DNA of 64,000 nt from JBMNUM01 sp050946275 (GCA_050946275.1 JBMNUM010000008.1:1-64000); one strand, 5' to 3'. Shown: positions 7,495-16,178, counted from the first letter of the stretch. Numbers and translations are program-made. Notes: generated by a model from the letters alone, not told the origin.

Positions 7495-9672
7495 CTAATC
7501 CTTGAACTGAGAGGGGTGCTTCTCGAAGAAGTCCGTGCGCGGCGGGAGGAACTTGAGCTCGTGCGTGCCCGTCCTCAGCTCCTCGATGGTCACGAACGGC
7601 TCGTAGCCCTCGAAGATGTGATCCCAGCTCAGGAACTCGTTGATCGTGCACCCGAGCTGCAGGTAATCGAAGATCTTGCGGGTTCCCATGGGGGCGATGG
7701 GCTCCATGAGGATCGTGCCAACCTTCAGCATGTAGAAGGCATCGCGCAAAACGTCGATGTAGTCCTGCGGGTCGTCGGACGCGTCGGCGCGCTTGGAGTT
7801 CTCGGCCCAGTACTTGTTGCAATCGCGCAGGTACGTATCCATGAGCGCCATGACCGCATGGAGCTCGAAGCGGCTCATGAGGCGCTCGTACTCGAGAATC
7901 GTCTCCTCGGCGCGCGCCTTGACCGCCTCGCTCGGCTCCCCGAGGGGCAGGCGGCCGCAGCTGTACTCGTGCGTGTGCTCCGGTCCGTGGCCGTGATCGT
8001 GGTGGTGGTGGTCATGGTCATGGTGGTGATGCTCCTGGGCGCGCTCCTCCGCATAGTCGTCATCGAAATCGTGCTCGTGACCGCAGTCGCACCCGTCGCC
8101 GACGGAGAACGTGATGCTGTTGATCTTCTGCGCCGTGTAGAAGCACGAGCGAGCGAGCCTGTTGAAGATGTTCGTCAGGAGCGCGGACTCCTTGAGCACC
8201 GGGTCGGGTGCCTTCTCGTTGGCGTTGGGGTCGTAGGGCTTCGGCTGGAAGCTCACCGACTTCAGCCCGAGTCCGAGCGCGAGGAAGTGCGCGCGCAGCT
8301 GCTCGGGGTTGTAGTGGTCGAGCAGCTCGATGGCCATGGGCGGCTTCACCTTGCCCGAAGACGATGCCTTCGAGTTCAGGAACAGCAGGTGGTGGTTTGC
8401 GATGAGGTCGGTCTGGCGCAGGTCCTCGCCCGTGCCCTCAGCCTGCGGCTCATGGCCCTTCTGCATGGCCGGCCACAGCGCGGACTGGGCGACACCGTAG
8501 AAATATATATTGTCCTCGCCGATGAACTGGTAGACGCGCGCGTCGTCGGAGCACCACCAGTCGCGCCAATCGCCCGGCTTGCCGCCGCGGCGCCTGAGCA
8601 CGGCATCGGTGAACGAGACCGGCGCCCAGAGGGACTCGGGCCAGCACCACACGGTTAGCCTGTCCTCGTCCTCGAGCTTCGGGGCCTCGACGCCCCAATC
8701 GATGTTGCCGGTCAGGCGGAACGGGACGAGCGTCTTGCCCGTGCGGAACCGCAGCCCCGCCTCCTCGAGCACGGTGCGGGCCGCATCCCTGTCGCCGATG
8801 TTGGCGAACTCGACCGTGAAGGACGTCTTGCCCTCCTGAGCCTCGTGCACCGTATGCGCCGGGAGCTTGGCGGCAACGGCCTGGAAGTCCTCGGCGAACT
8901 TCGTCTGGATGTAGATGATCGGCGGCTCGAGGAACTCCTCGATGGCAGCGAGCGCGAAGGGGCGCACGACGCCCTCGGCGCGCAGGTTCTCCACATGCTC
9001 GCGGATGATCTCCCCGAACTCGGGCAGCTTGAAGTACCAGTTGTCCACGGGCCGTAGCTCGGGCACCGTATCGGTGATGGTCGATCGGGGCGCGATGAGC
9101 TCCTCGGGGTTGAACTGGTGTCCCAAGTCGCACTCGTCAGCATAAGCCTTCTCGGACTTGCAGCCCTGGACGGGGCAGCGCCCGATCACCTGACGGCCGT
9201 TGAGGAACATGTCGGCCTCGGTATCGTAGAACTGCGCGGTCGACAGCCTCTCGAGGTACCCGTTCTCGTACAGGGTCTCGAAGAAGTAATCCGTCATCTC
9301 CTTATGCGGGCCGGCGGCATAGCCGAGTCCCGACCCCTCGAAGATGTTGAGCGAGATCCCGTAGGCATCGAGCGTGTCCTTCTGGTTCCAGTGGTTGCGC
9401 TGGACGTACTTCTCGATGCTCCCCTCGAACTCACCGCTCTCGACCGCCTTGCGGTGGCCCTCCATGATGGGCGACCCGTAGCAGTCGGTGCCGGACACGA
9501 ACATGACGTTCTCGGCTCCGATGCGATTTCGCAGGAAGCGCGCGGTCATGTCCGCGGGCACGTAGACGCCGCCGATATGGCCGAAGTGCAGGCCCTTGTT
9601 TCCATACGGCATGCCGGCCGTCACGACCGCCCTCTTCGGAAACACGGGACGGGATGCAGAATTGGTGCTCAA
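7495..9672 (-). CDS. metG: Methionine-tRNA ligase with His-rich insertion
   Basis: Charges tRNA-Met with methionine. Class I signature HFGHIGG is at 29-35. A zinc-binding knob has C166, C171, C181 and H185. The usual KMSKS loop is replaced by KASSS (435-439). The 725-residue chain carries an insertion after the catalytic domain, about 528-572. It has CDC at one end and SCG at the other and 15 histidines between. The anticodon-binding helical domain follows; there is no obvious C-terminal tRNA-binding OB domain. The start is TTG with AGGGGG upstream. I am sure of the family. The roles of the insert and the altered loop are open. Confidence 0.95.
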   Translation of the reverse strand: MSTNSASRPVFPKRAVVTAGMPYGNKGLHFGHIGGVYVPADMTARFLRNRIGAENVMFVSGTDCYGSPIMEGHRKAVESGEFEGSIEKYVQRNHWNQKDTLDAYGISLNIFEGSGLGYAAGPHKEMTDYFFETLYENGYLERLSTAQFYDTEADMFLNGRQVIGRCPVQGCKSEKAYADECDLGHQFNPEELIAPRSTITDTVPELRPVDNWYFKLPEFGEIIREHVENLRAEGVVRPFALAAIEEFLEPPIIYIQTKFAEDFQAVAAKLPAHTVHEAQEGKTSFTVEFANIGDRDAARTVLEEAGLRFRTGKTLVPFRLTGNIDWGVEAPKLEDEDRLTVWCWPESLWAPVSFTDAVLRRRGGKPGDWRDWWCSDDARVYQFIGEDNIYFYGVAQSALWPAMQKGHEPQAEGTGEDLRQTDLIANHHLLFLNSKASSSGKVKPPMAIELLDHYNPEQLRAHFLALGLGLKSVSFQPKPYDPNANEKAPDPVLKESALLTNIFNRLARSCFYTAQKINSITFSVGDGCDCGHEHDFDDDYAEERAQEHHHHDHDHHHHDHGHGPEHTHEYSCGRLPLGEPSEAVKARAEETILEYERLMSRFELHAVMALMDTYLRDCNKYWAENSKRADASDDPQDYIDVLRDAFYMLKVGTILMEPIAPMGTRKIFDYLQLGCTINEFLSWDHIFEGYEPFVTIEELRTGTHELKFLPPRTDFFEKHPSQFKD

Positions 9673-9826
9673 GGTTTCAACCCCCTGGTTCGTTGATTCG
9701 ATGGAATCAACTTACCACATGCCCGCTCGCACGCGTGAAACGACATGCCCCAAAGAGTGCGTCTCTCTGCCCAATCGCCGCCTATATGCGCCGCGCGAGC
9801 AACGGGAGCCCAGCCGAGTGCAACCG

Positions 9827-10564
9827 TCAGCTCGCCAGGATGGCCTCCTCGAGGGCCTTTCGCACGCGCCTCGGCACCGTTATCGCCGTCCCGTCGGCCA
9901 TTATCGCCGTCGATTGCGAGGCGTTCACCAAGCGAACCGCGCGCAAGTTCACCATGTAGGAGCTACCGGCCTTGAAGAAGCATCCACTCGGCTCGAGGAT
10001 GTCGAACAGCCCCTGCGAGGAGAGATTCGCCGTGAAGGTCGTCCCGTCGGCCAGATGGACGACCTGCGCGTGGTCTTGGGTTTCGGCATACACGATCTGC
10101 GAGACGGATATGCGCTTCACGCCCTCGCGGAAGCGGGTGACGACCGAGTTGTCCCGGAACTCCCGGATCTTCGCGAGCAGCCGGTCGATGAGGGCGCTCA
10201 GATCCTCATGCGCCACCGGAGCCACAAGATAACCGTCGATGTGCAGGTCGAGAGCCTCGACGGCGTTTTCGTAATCCTCCTCGCACAGGACAATCTTGTA
10301 GCCATGCTTCTCCGCGCGAAGCTCTCGCACCAGCCCGATACCCGACATACCGGCCACTTCCGCCCCGATGACGACCACATCGATATCCGGGTCCGCTTTG
10401 GTGTCGGTTGCAGCCTCGACAAGATCGTGGGGGTTATCGAACGCCGTTATCGAACATCCCTCGAAGCCGGCAGCGCGCGAACGGCTCTCGAGGAGCTCGG
10501 TTGCCGAGCTGCCGTCATCGGCGAAGTCGATATGTCCGCAAAGGGCGATATTGAGCATGTTCAT
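9827..10564 (-). CDS. LytTR-family response regulator
   Basis: Transcription factor with a receiver-like N-terminal domain (about 1-125: DPDIDVVVIGAEVAGMSG in the phospho-acceptor region, then HIDGYLVAPV) and a C-terminal LytTR DNA-binding domain (about 145-245: ISVSQIVYAETQDH, FFKAGSSYMVNLRAV). The phospho-acceptor Asp is not clearly in place: VVVIGAE occupies the usual position. Phosphorylation may therefore be absent, or D42 may be used. No histidine kinase is adjacent. It is transcribed away from the pilus-like operon. The start is unclear: GTG, ATG and ATG lie within 10 nt and there is no good Shine-Dalgarno. The first ATG is used here. Confidence 0.85.
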   Translation of the reverse strand: MNMLNIALCGHIDFADDGSSATELLESRSRAAGFEGCSITAFDNPHDLVEAATDTKADPDIDVVVIGAEVAGMSGIGLVRELRAEKHGYKIVLCEEDYENAVEALDLHIDGYLVAPVAHEDLSALIDRLLAKIREFRDNSVVTRFREGVKRISVSQIVYAETQDHAQVVHLADGTTFTANLSSQGLFDILEPSGCFFKAGSSYMVNLRAVRLVNASQSTAIMADGTAITVPRRVRKALEEAILAS

Positions 10565-10601
10565 CACGTTACGTAGGCGTACGACTCACCATTATAATAA
10601 T

Positions 10602-10630
10602 CAGTTGTACCGGTTAGTAACCTGTTGGTA
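10602..10630. promoter_or_regulatory. Candidate LytTR operator
   Basis: CAGTTGTAC, CGGTTAGTA and CTGTTGGTA follow one another. Their GTT cores are at 10604, 10613 and 10624, and the outer pair is 20 bp apart. GGTTAGTAACC (10612-10622) is also a perfect 5-1-5 inverted repeat. LytTR proteins bind paired direct repeats with GTT cores about two helical turns apart, so this is a plausible auto-regulatory or divergent operator. TATAAT for the LytTR gene lies just beside it (about 10592-10597). Confidence 0.4.
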
Positions 10631-10641
10631 TGAACAGTAGT

Positions 10642-10672
10642 GGGACGAAAAGCGGGCATCGCCCTTTGTCCC
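10642..10672. repeat. 31-nt GGGAC...GTCCC hairpin
   Basis: An imperfect hairpin with ends GGGAC and GTCCC and inner GGGC/GCCC pairing. It lies just upstream of the real start of the following gene and matches the 54.4 and 54.9 kb copies in length and ends. Confidence 0.5.
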
Positions 10673-10704
10673 GACTGCTCGCCAAGGCAGAAGGAGGGGC
10701 GCGG

Positions 10705-11670
10705 GTGAGTCGCGCGCGAGTCGCAACAGGCAGGCCGATGGCCAGGGGCATCCGTCGCCTCTGCATGGCCACCGCATGCGCCTGCGCGCTTATCCTCCTC
10801 GCGGGCTGCGGATCGGCCGAGGGGAGCGGGTCCTCCTCGAACGCCGGATCTCCCACATCATCCTCAGCCGAGGCCACGGGAGCGGCATACACCCAGCCCG
10901 ATGCGGTCGACGTGCCCGAGGCCTCGGGTGACGGCATCGACATCTCCGGCGTGAACGAGGGATGGGTCGGCGCCGCGGAGACGAGCTCGTCGCGACTCAA
11001 GTTCCAGGTTGTCCACGGCGAGGAGACCTACAACTACGACCTGCCCAACGATGGCACGCCCACGGTGTTCCCCGTGAACATGGGCGATGGCTCGTACCGT
11101 TTCCGCATCATGCAGAACACCGAGGGCAACAGCTATGTGGAGCTCGAGAGCGCAACCGTCGACGCGAAGCTCGAGAGCGAGTTCGCCCCCTTCCTGATCC
11201 CCAACCAGATCTGCGACTACGACGCAGGCTCCGATTGCGTCTCGAAAGCACGCGAGGTGACCGCGAGCGCAGACAACGAGGGAGAGGTCGTCGCAGCCGT
11301 CTGCACGTACGTCGCCGACAACGTCGAATACGACTTCGACAAGGCCGACGAGCTCGCGACGTCAACGGGATACATCCCGGATCCGGACAGCACGCTCGCC
11401 TCCGGAGAGGGAATCTGCTTCGACTACGCCTCTCTTTCGGCGGCGATGCTGCGCAGCATGGGAATGCCGGCGAAGGTCATGACCGGCTATGTCGGGAAGG
11501 AACAGCTCTACCATTCGTGGATCATGGTGTACGCCGATGGAACCTGGAAGACCGCCGCGTTCTCGGTATCGCCGAACACGTGGTCGCGCTGCGATGTGAC
11601 CTTCGCATCGGTTGGAGACACGGAGTACAGCGAAAGCGGAGAAGGATATACGGACAGGTACGTCTACTGA
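10705..11670 (+). CDS. Lipoprotein with transglutaminase-like domain
   Basis: About 321 residues. A lipoprotein signal ends in the lipobox LLAGC. A Ser/Ala-rich linker and a beta-type domain follow (about 85-160). The C-terminal half is a transglutaminase-like cysteine protease fold: catalytic Cys in GEGICFDYASL, His in YHSWIMVY and Asp in YADGTW. GTG is chosen as the start because AAGGAGG precedes it by 7 nt. The longer upstream reading would run through a hairpin. It is the first gene of the pilus-like operon, so a role in processing or crosslinking at the surface is possible but not shown. Confidence 0.85.
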   Translation: MSRARVATGRPMARGIRRLCMATACACALILLAGCGSAEGSGSSSNAGSPTSSSAEATGAAYTQPDAVDVPEASGDGIDISGVNEGWVGAAETSSSRLKFQVVHGEETYNYDLPNDGTPTVFPVNMGDGSYRFRIMQNTEGNSYVELESATVDAKLESEFAPFLIPNQICDYDAGSDCVSKAREVTASADNEGEVVAAVCTYVADNVEYDFDKADELATSTGYIPDPDSTLASGEGICFDYASLSAAMLRSMGMPAKVMTGYVGKEQLYHSWIMVYADGTWKTAAFSVSPNTWSRCDVTFASVGDTEYSESGEGYTDRYVY

Positions 11671-11724
11671 CGTGCGTGATGGAGGATGGCCGCGGGAAGC
11701 GGCCGAAACGACGAGGAGAACGTC

Positions 11725-12777
11725 ATGGGAGGAAAGCTGCTTGAGAGCAGTGCGCTGAGCGCCTTCTTCGGAAGCGTCGCCACCATGCTGTCTGCCGGCA
11801 TACAGACCGAGGAAGCCGCGTTGATGCTCGCGGAGAACCGCTCGCACTCGCGCTTCCAGGAGGTTTGCGAGACGCTTTACGGGCATCTCGTCGAGGGCAG
11901 CTCGTTTGCCGATGCCATGCGCGCAACCGGGGGATTCCCCTCGTATGCGGAGAACATGGTGGGAATCGGCGAGCGCTCGGGCCACCTCGAGACCGTGCTG
12001 CGCAATCTCGAGGTCTACTACGACGAAGAGGCGCGCATGTTCGCCAAGCTGCGCAGCGCGATCGCACGACCCGCGGCCCTGCTCGTCATCATGGCCGTTA
12101 TCCTCGCGTTCACCAACGCCGTCATCCTCCCCGTGTTCTCCCGGACGTACGGAACCATGGCGGGAACGTTGTCCGCGGGCTCGTCGGCCGCCGTGGTCGC
12201 CTCGCACGTCATCGGAATCGTCGCCCTCGTCATCACCGTCATCCTCGCCATCGGCGCTTTGTGGATAATGCGGCTAACCTCGACCGAGGACGGTAGGCAG
12301 CGGGCGATGGGCCTGTTCGAGCGCCTCCCGGGGCTGCGCGGCGCACTGTACCAGCTGTCGCTCTCCCGCTTCACGGCGGCACTCGCCACCTACGTCTCGT
12401 CGGGCGTCACGAACGAGGAGGCCATGCGGCGTGCAATCGAGACCGTCGACAACGACGAGCTGCGCGCCAAGCTTGAGAAGGCGAGCGAGAGCATGGCGGA
12501 CATCGACCGCCCGCTGAGCCTCACGCAGGCCATCTCCGAATTCGGCATCTTCGAGCCGCTCTACCAGCGCCTGCTGGAAGTGGGCATGCGCGCCGGCAGC
12601 GCCGAGGAAACGCTCTCCCAGCTCTCGGCGACGTTCTTCGATGACGCAATCGTCCAGATCGACGACGCGCTCGACCGCATCGAGCCGGTGTTCGCGGCGT
12701 TTCTGACCGTTGCGATCGGCGTGACCCTCATCGCCGTCATGCTGCCCCTCATCGGCATCATGGGATCCATCGGGTAG
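11725..12777 (+). CDS. Type II secretion/type IV pilus inner-membrane platform protein (PilC/GspF family)
   Basis: Polytopic platform protein on which the assembly ATPase acts. It has two repeated T2SSF domains (about 15-130 and 205-325), each with the family's helical pattern: FFGSVATMLSAGIQTEEA, and again SRFTAALATYVSSGVTNEEA. Strong membrane helices lie near 120-145, 155-185 and 320-345. GIGERSGHLE in the first repeat corresponds to the conserved G(E)xSG motif; the second has GMRAGSAEE. ATG is chosen because GAGGAG lies 6 nt upstream. It is at 350 residues, slightly shorter than typical PilC. Confidence 0.92.
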   Translation: MGGKLLESSALSAFFGSVATMLSAGIQTEEAALMLAENRSHSRFQEVCETLYGHLVEGSSFADAMRATGGFPSYAENMVGIGERSGHLETVLRNLEVYYDEEARMFAKLRSAIARPAALLVIMAVILAFTNAVILPVFSRTYGTMAGTLSAGSSAAVVASHVIGIVALVITVILAIGALWIMRLTSTEDGRQRAMGLFERLPGLRGALYQLSLSRFTAALATYVSSGVTNEEAMRRAIETVDNDELRAKLEKASESMADIDRPLSLTQAISEFGIFEPLYQRLLEVGMRAGSAEETLSQLSATFFDDAIVQIDDALDRIEPVFAAFLTVAIGVTLIAVMLPLIGIMGSIG

Positions 12778-12789
12778 GAAAGCGGGCGC

Positions 12790-13116
12790 ATGTATCACGA
12801 GCTGACATACGAGGAGATCGCCCGCCGCAGGCGCAGGAACGCCATCATCGCCGGCGTTTGCGCCGTGCTGTGCGCCATCGCGATACTGCTCGCGATCGCT
12901 TCCGCGCGCATCTCGGACGAGCAGGCGGCTCAATCGCTGCACGACTCCGTCACCTCGGCCGCCATGCAATGCGCCGCGGTCGAGGGCTCGTACCCGTCGT
13001 CGCTCTCCTACCTCGAGGAACATTACGGCGTCACCATCAACCACGACCGCTACATCGTCGACTACGAGTGGTTCGCGGACAACGTGCCCCCGACCGTGAA
13101 GGTTAGGCAGCGATGA
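12790..13116 (+). CDS. Small single-span protein of the pilus-like operon
   Basis: 108 residues. A short basic N-terminus (RRRRRN) precedes one transmembrane helix (about 18-40), and an outside domain of about 65 residues follows. It ends in an ATGA overlap with the next gene, which shows tight co-expression. No prepilin peptidase site is obvious. I do not recognise a family. It may be a minor pilin or assembly factor by context only. Confidence 0.7.
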   Translation: MYHELTYEEIARRRRRNAIIAGVCAVLCAIAILLAIASARISDEQAAQSLHDSVTSAAMQCAAVEGSYPSSLSYLEEHYGVTINHDRYIVDYEWFADNVPPTVKVRQR

Positions 13117-13706
13117 GCGAGCGTCGTGACATCAACACTGCTCTTGCCTCTGCATACGGCGGCGCGACGGGCGTCCCGCGCAAGAGGCGAGGCGGTCACA
13201 CATTCGCGATCGTGATGCTCGTGGTGTTCTTCATCGTCATGATGACGTGCCTCGTGATAGGAGTGTCGATCTACCGCGGCGTGTCGGATGCCCGCGTGCA
13301 ATCCGATGAGCTGCACATGGAATCCGGCCTGCTCGTGAACATCGTCCGCATGAACGACTCCGCCGATGCGGTACGCATGGCAGAGGGGCCCGAGGGAGAC
13401 GCGCTCGTGCTCGTGGAGAGACTCGAGAGCGGGACGTACGAGACGCGCCTCTACCTCCATGACGGGGCTATCGTCCAGGAGTACGCCATCGCGGGGCGCC
13501 CCCTCAATCCGGACAACGCGCTCGAGATCGTCGCATCCGACGTCTTCGAATTCACATACGATGACGGCCTTCTGTCGATCATGACGGACGGCGGCGTCTT
13601 CCATGCGGCGCTGCGTAGCCAACAAGGCGATACGCGGCTCGCGAGCGCTGGCTCGGCGGCCATCGAGACGGCAGCCGGCACAGGCGTCGAGGGGGCGAGC
13701 TCATGA
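13113..13706 (+). CDS. Membrane protein of the pilus-like operon, DUF4860-like
   Basis: 197 residues. About 28 polar residues, then a helix FAIVMLVVFFIVMMTCLVIG (about 31-51), then an outside domain of beta type with VLVERLESGTYETRLYLHDG. The proportions match small pilus-operon proteins that I associate with DUF4860, but that name is from memory of the layout and is tentative. It overlaps both neighbours by 4 nt. Confidence 0.7.
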   Translation: MSERRDINTALASAYGGATGVPRKRRGGHTFAIVMLVVFFIVMMTCLVIGVSIYRGVSDARVQSDELHMESGLLVNIVRMNDSADAVRMAEGPEGDALVLVERLESGTYETRLYLHDGAIVQEYAIAGRPLNPDNALEIVASDVFEFTYDDGLLSIMTDGGVFHAALRSQQGDTRLASAGSAAIETAAGTGVEGASS

Positions 13707-14161
13707 GCTTCAACCTGACATCCAGACGCCATCGCTTCGAGCGGCCGGCATGGTCGGGAACGGCGTTTCTCGTCGAGGCCATCGTCCTGCTCGTATTCCT
13801 CGCCGCCGCTGCCGCCATATTCGTGCAGCTGTATACGCATGCGGCCAGCCAGGCCAACGAGAGCCGAGACCTTTCTCGGGCGATCGCCCTCGCGCAGGAT
13901 ACCGCCGAGCGCTTCTCTGCAGACCCGACCGCCTTCGTCGGCGGGTCGGGCAACGCGGAGTCACCCGATCCGTCGGGAGACTTCGTGGTCTCCTGCTCGA
14001 CGACGACCGACGAGGCCGATGCGGGCACGCTCTACCAGGCGACCATTTCCGTATGGGATGCCGAAGACCGGTTCGCGGAGAATCCCGCCGGTGCCGAGCT
14101 GGCACGCGAGCCCCTCATCTCCATCACGACCGCACGATACGTGGGAGGTGACGGACGATGA
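13703..14161 (+). CDS. Prepilin-like minor subunit
   Basis: 152 residues. The N-terminal sequence SGTAFLVEAIVLLVFLAAAA resembles a type IV prepilin cleavage region: a Gly, then five hydrophobic or small residues, then Glu and a long hydrophobic helix. The Glu is at +6 instead of the usual +5 if cleavage follows that Gly. The rest is a small Ser/Asp-rich outside domain. It overlaps both neighbours by 4 nt. Best read as a pseudopilin by context. Confidence 0.65.
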   Translation: MSFNLTSRRHRFERPAWSGTAFLVEAIVLLVFLAAAAAIFVQLYTHAASQANESRDLSRAIALAQDTAERFSADPTAFVGGSGNAESPDPSGDFVVSCSTTTDEADAGTLYQATISVWDAEDRFAENPAGAELAREPLISITTARYVGGDGR

Positions 14162-14661
14162 GCAACCTTCCCACTCGACGCGTGCACCGCGCATCTCATG
14201 AAGGAGACATGGGCATCGGCATGATCTCGGTCTTCGCGCTGATCGTCATTCTGTGCATGGCCGTGCTGTCGGTGCTCGCCGTTTCCACCGCCCACTCGTC
14301 GCTCGTACTCTCGCAACGGCAAGCCGCATCGACCGAGGAGCTTTACAAGAACGAGACGGCGGCACAGGTCTTCGTCGCCGGCCTGGACGAGCTCGCCCAA
14401 GGCGGAGGCGTCGACCAGCCCGGCCTGACGGCGCTTTGCAATGAGGCCGAAGAGGCGGCGGGCGGCGATGTCGAGGCAACTGCGACGCTCGCGGGCGACA
14501 CGGTGCGTGCCGAATTCGCCTGCGAAGGCGGGCGGACGCTGAAGATCGAAGTTGCAGCCACGGCGGGCGAGCCGATCCGCATCGACTCGTGGCGCATGAC
14601 TGCTGTCGAGGTCGAGGAACAGCCGATAGGAACCCTGTATAGTGTTGAGAACGGCGAATGA
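14158..14661 (+). CDS. Small single-span protein of the pilus-like operon
   Basis: 167 residues. One hydrophobic helix (about 20-46, GMISVFALIVILCMAVLSVL) is preceded by a polar leader. It is followed by SSLVLSQRQAASTEELYKNE, which looks like the amphipathic start of a pilin helix. There is no Glu at +5. The C-terminal part is an Ala/Glu-rich domain. Membership in the pilus system rests on position and architecture. Confidence 0.65.
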   Translation: MSNLPTRRVHRASHEGDMGIGMISVFALIVILCMAVLSVLAVSTAHSSLVLSQRQAASTEELYKNETAAQVFVAGLDELAQGGGVDQPGLTALCNEAEEAAGGDVEATATLAGDTVRAEFACEGGRTLKIEVAATAGEPIRIDSWRMTAVEVEEQPIGTLYSVENGE

Positions 14662-14719
14662 GTTGATGACGACGGTCGTTTTTGACTCATCGCCCGGGAC
14701 GGAGAGGAAGAAGGCGGAT

Positions 14720-15796
14720 ATGGACCTGCAAGCATTGCTCAAGGACATGATCGAGATGGAGGCCTCCGACATCTTCGTCGTGGCCGGCCGACCGCTTTCG
14801 TATGCTGCGAAGGGCGCCATCAAGAGCTTGGATGACACCATGCTCATGCCGGATGACACGCGCACGGTCGTCGAGGGCATCTACGAGGTGGCCGGTCGCG
14901 ATTTCGCTGCGATGCGCGACAACGGGAACCACGACGAGGACTTCTCGTTCGCCATCCCCGGCGTCGGGCGCTTTCGCGCCAACGTGTTTCGCCAGCGCGG
15001 TTCGTACTCGGCGGTGATCCGCGTCATCCCGTTCGGTCTGCCCGACCCCGCCAAGATCGGCATTCCCGAGGAGGTGCTGCGCCTCGCGAAGCTCCAGAAG
15101 GGCCTCGTGCTCGTGACGGGACCGGCGAGCTCCGGCAAGTCGACGACGCTCGCCTGCCTCGTCGACCGCATGAACCACGAGCGCGCCGGGCATATCATCA
15201 CGCTGGAAGACCCCATCGAGTACGTGCACCGGCACGGCACCTGCATCGTCACGCAGCGCGAGATTCCCACGGATGTGGCGACGTATGCCGAGGCGCTCCG
15301 CTCGGCCCTGCGCCAGTCACCAGACATCATCCTGCTCGGAGAGATGCGCGACCCGGAGACGGTGGCCACCGCTATGACGGCGGCGGAGACTGCGCAGCTG
15401 CTATTCTCAACCCTCCACACCACGAGCGCTTCGGGAACGGTCGACCGTATCGTCGACTCCTTCCCCGCCGAGCAACAGCACCAGATCCGTATCCAGCTCT
15501 CGCTCGTCGTGCAGGCGATCGTCAGCCAGCAGCTCGTGCCGACCGTCGATGGCGGACAGGTGCCGGCGTTCGAGATCATGGTCTCGAACCCCGCGATCCG
15601 CAATCTCATCCGCGAGCGCAAGACGCATCAGATCGACTCGGTGATTGCCGCCGGTTCGGCAGCGGGTATGCGGACGATGGACCAGAGCCTCTTCCAACTC
15701 GCGAAGGCTGGAACGATCACCGCCGACACGGCCGTGCGCTTCTCCATACACGAGGAGCCGCTCATCCACCGCCTCGAGCAAGAGGGACTGCTGTAA
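14720..15796 (+). CDS. PilT-like AAA+ secretion/twitching ATPase
   Basis: Cytoplasmic hexameric ATPase of the GspE/PilT family. In order: an N-terminal PAS-like domain (DLQALLKDMIEMEASDIFVV, RFRANVFRQRG), Walker A GPASSGKST, the Asp box (ITLEDPIEYVH), Walker B IILLGEMRD, and the His box (STLHTTSASGTVDRI). The 358-residue length and the MDLQALL start match PilT rather than the longer PilB/GspE. The upstream ATG codons in frame overlap the previous gene and lack a Shine-Dalgarno. It is the only ATPase in this operon. If no PilB exists elsewhere it may drive both assembly and retraction. Confidence 0.93.
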   Translation: MDLQALLKDMIEMEASDIFVVAGRPLSYAAKGAIKSLDDTMLMPDDTRTVVEGIYEVAGRDFAAMRDNGNHDEDFSFAIPGVGRFRANVFRQRGSYSAVIRVIPFGLPDPAKIGIPEEVLRLAKLQKGLVLVTGPASSGKSTTLACLVDRMNHERAGHIITLEDPIEYVHRHGTCIVTQREIPTDVATYAEALRSALRQSPDIILLGEMRDPETVATAMTAAETAQLLFSTLHTTSASGTVDRIVDSFPAEQQHQIRIQLSLVVQAIVSQQLVPTVDGGQVPAFEIMVSNPAIRNLIRERKTHQIDSVIAAGSAAGMRTMDQSLFQLAKAGTITADTAVRFSIHEEPLIHRLEQEGLL

Positions 15797-15805
15797 CGCG
15801 CTGCC

Positions 15806-15834
15806 GGGACAAAGGGGTCAGCCCCCTTTGTCTT
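15806..15834. terminator. Bidirectional terminator between pilT-like gene and HIT gene
   Basis: GACAAAGGGG (15808-15817) and CCCCTTTGTC (15823-15832) form a 10-bp stem with a 5-nt loop between two convergent genes. The GGGACAAAGGGGTCAG start resembles the 31-nt hairpin family seen elsewhere in the window. Confidence 0.7.
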
Positions 15835-15836
15835 GC

Positions 15837-16178
15837 CTAGAAGTTGGTGAGCTTCTTTCCACCCACGACGTGCACGTGGATGTGCTTCACCGTCTGGTTG
15901 GCATCGTCTCCCGTGTTGATGATGGTACGGTAGCCGCTGTCGTAGACGCCGACGGCTTTCGCAACCTCGGGAACGAGCGCGAGCAGCTTGCCGAGCAGCT
16001 CGGCCGGAACACCGTCGTTCAGGCTCGCGTAGTGGTCCTTCGGAACGAGCAACACGTGGACCGGAGCTTGCGGGTTCGCGTCCTTGAACACCGCGATGTC
16101 CTCCGTCTCGAGGATGAACTCGGTGGGGATGTCCCCATTGGAGAGCTTGCAGAAGATGCAATCGTCAACTTGGGCCAT
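15837..16178 (-). CDS. HIT family nucleotide hydrolase/transferase
   Basis: Histidine-triad protein of about 113 residues, acting on nucleoside phosphoramidates or related AMP conjugates. The triad HIHVHVVGG is near the C-terminus and the N-terminus is CIFCKLSNGDIPTEFILET, typical of HinT-like proteins. The two Cys (CIFC) with a His may bind zinc, as in many bacterial members. ATG is chosen because AGAGGA precedes it at good spacing. It ends the xseA-xseB-hit gene run. Confidence 0.92.
   Translation of the reverse strand: MAQVDDCIFCKLSNGDIPTEFILETEDIAVFKDANPQAPVHVLLVPKDHYASLNDGVPAELLGKLLALVPEVAKAVGVYDSGYRTIINTGDDANQTVKHIHVHVVGGKKLTNF

Noticed and set aside
9673..9826. T-box leader upstream of metG
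   Set aside because: The gap is 154 nt, with a short GTTGATT/AATCAAC hairpin only. No T-box consensus or terminator/antiterminator was seen.
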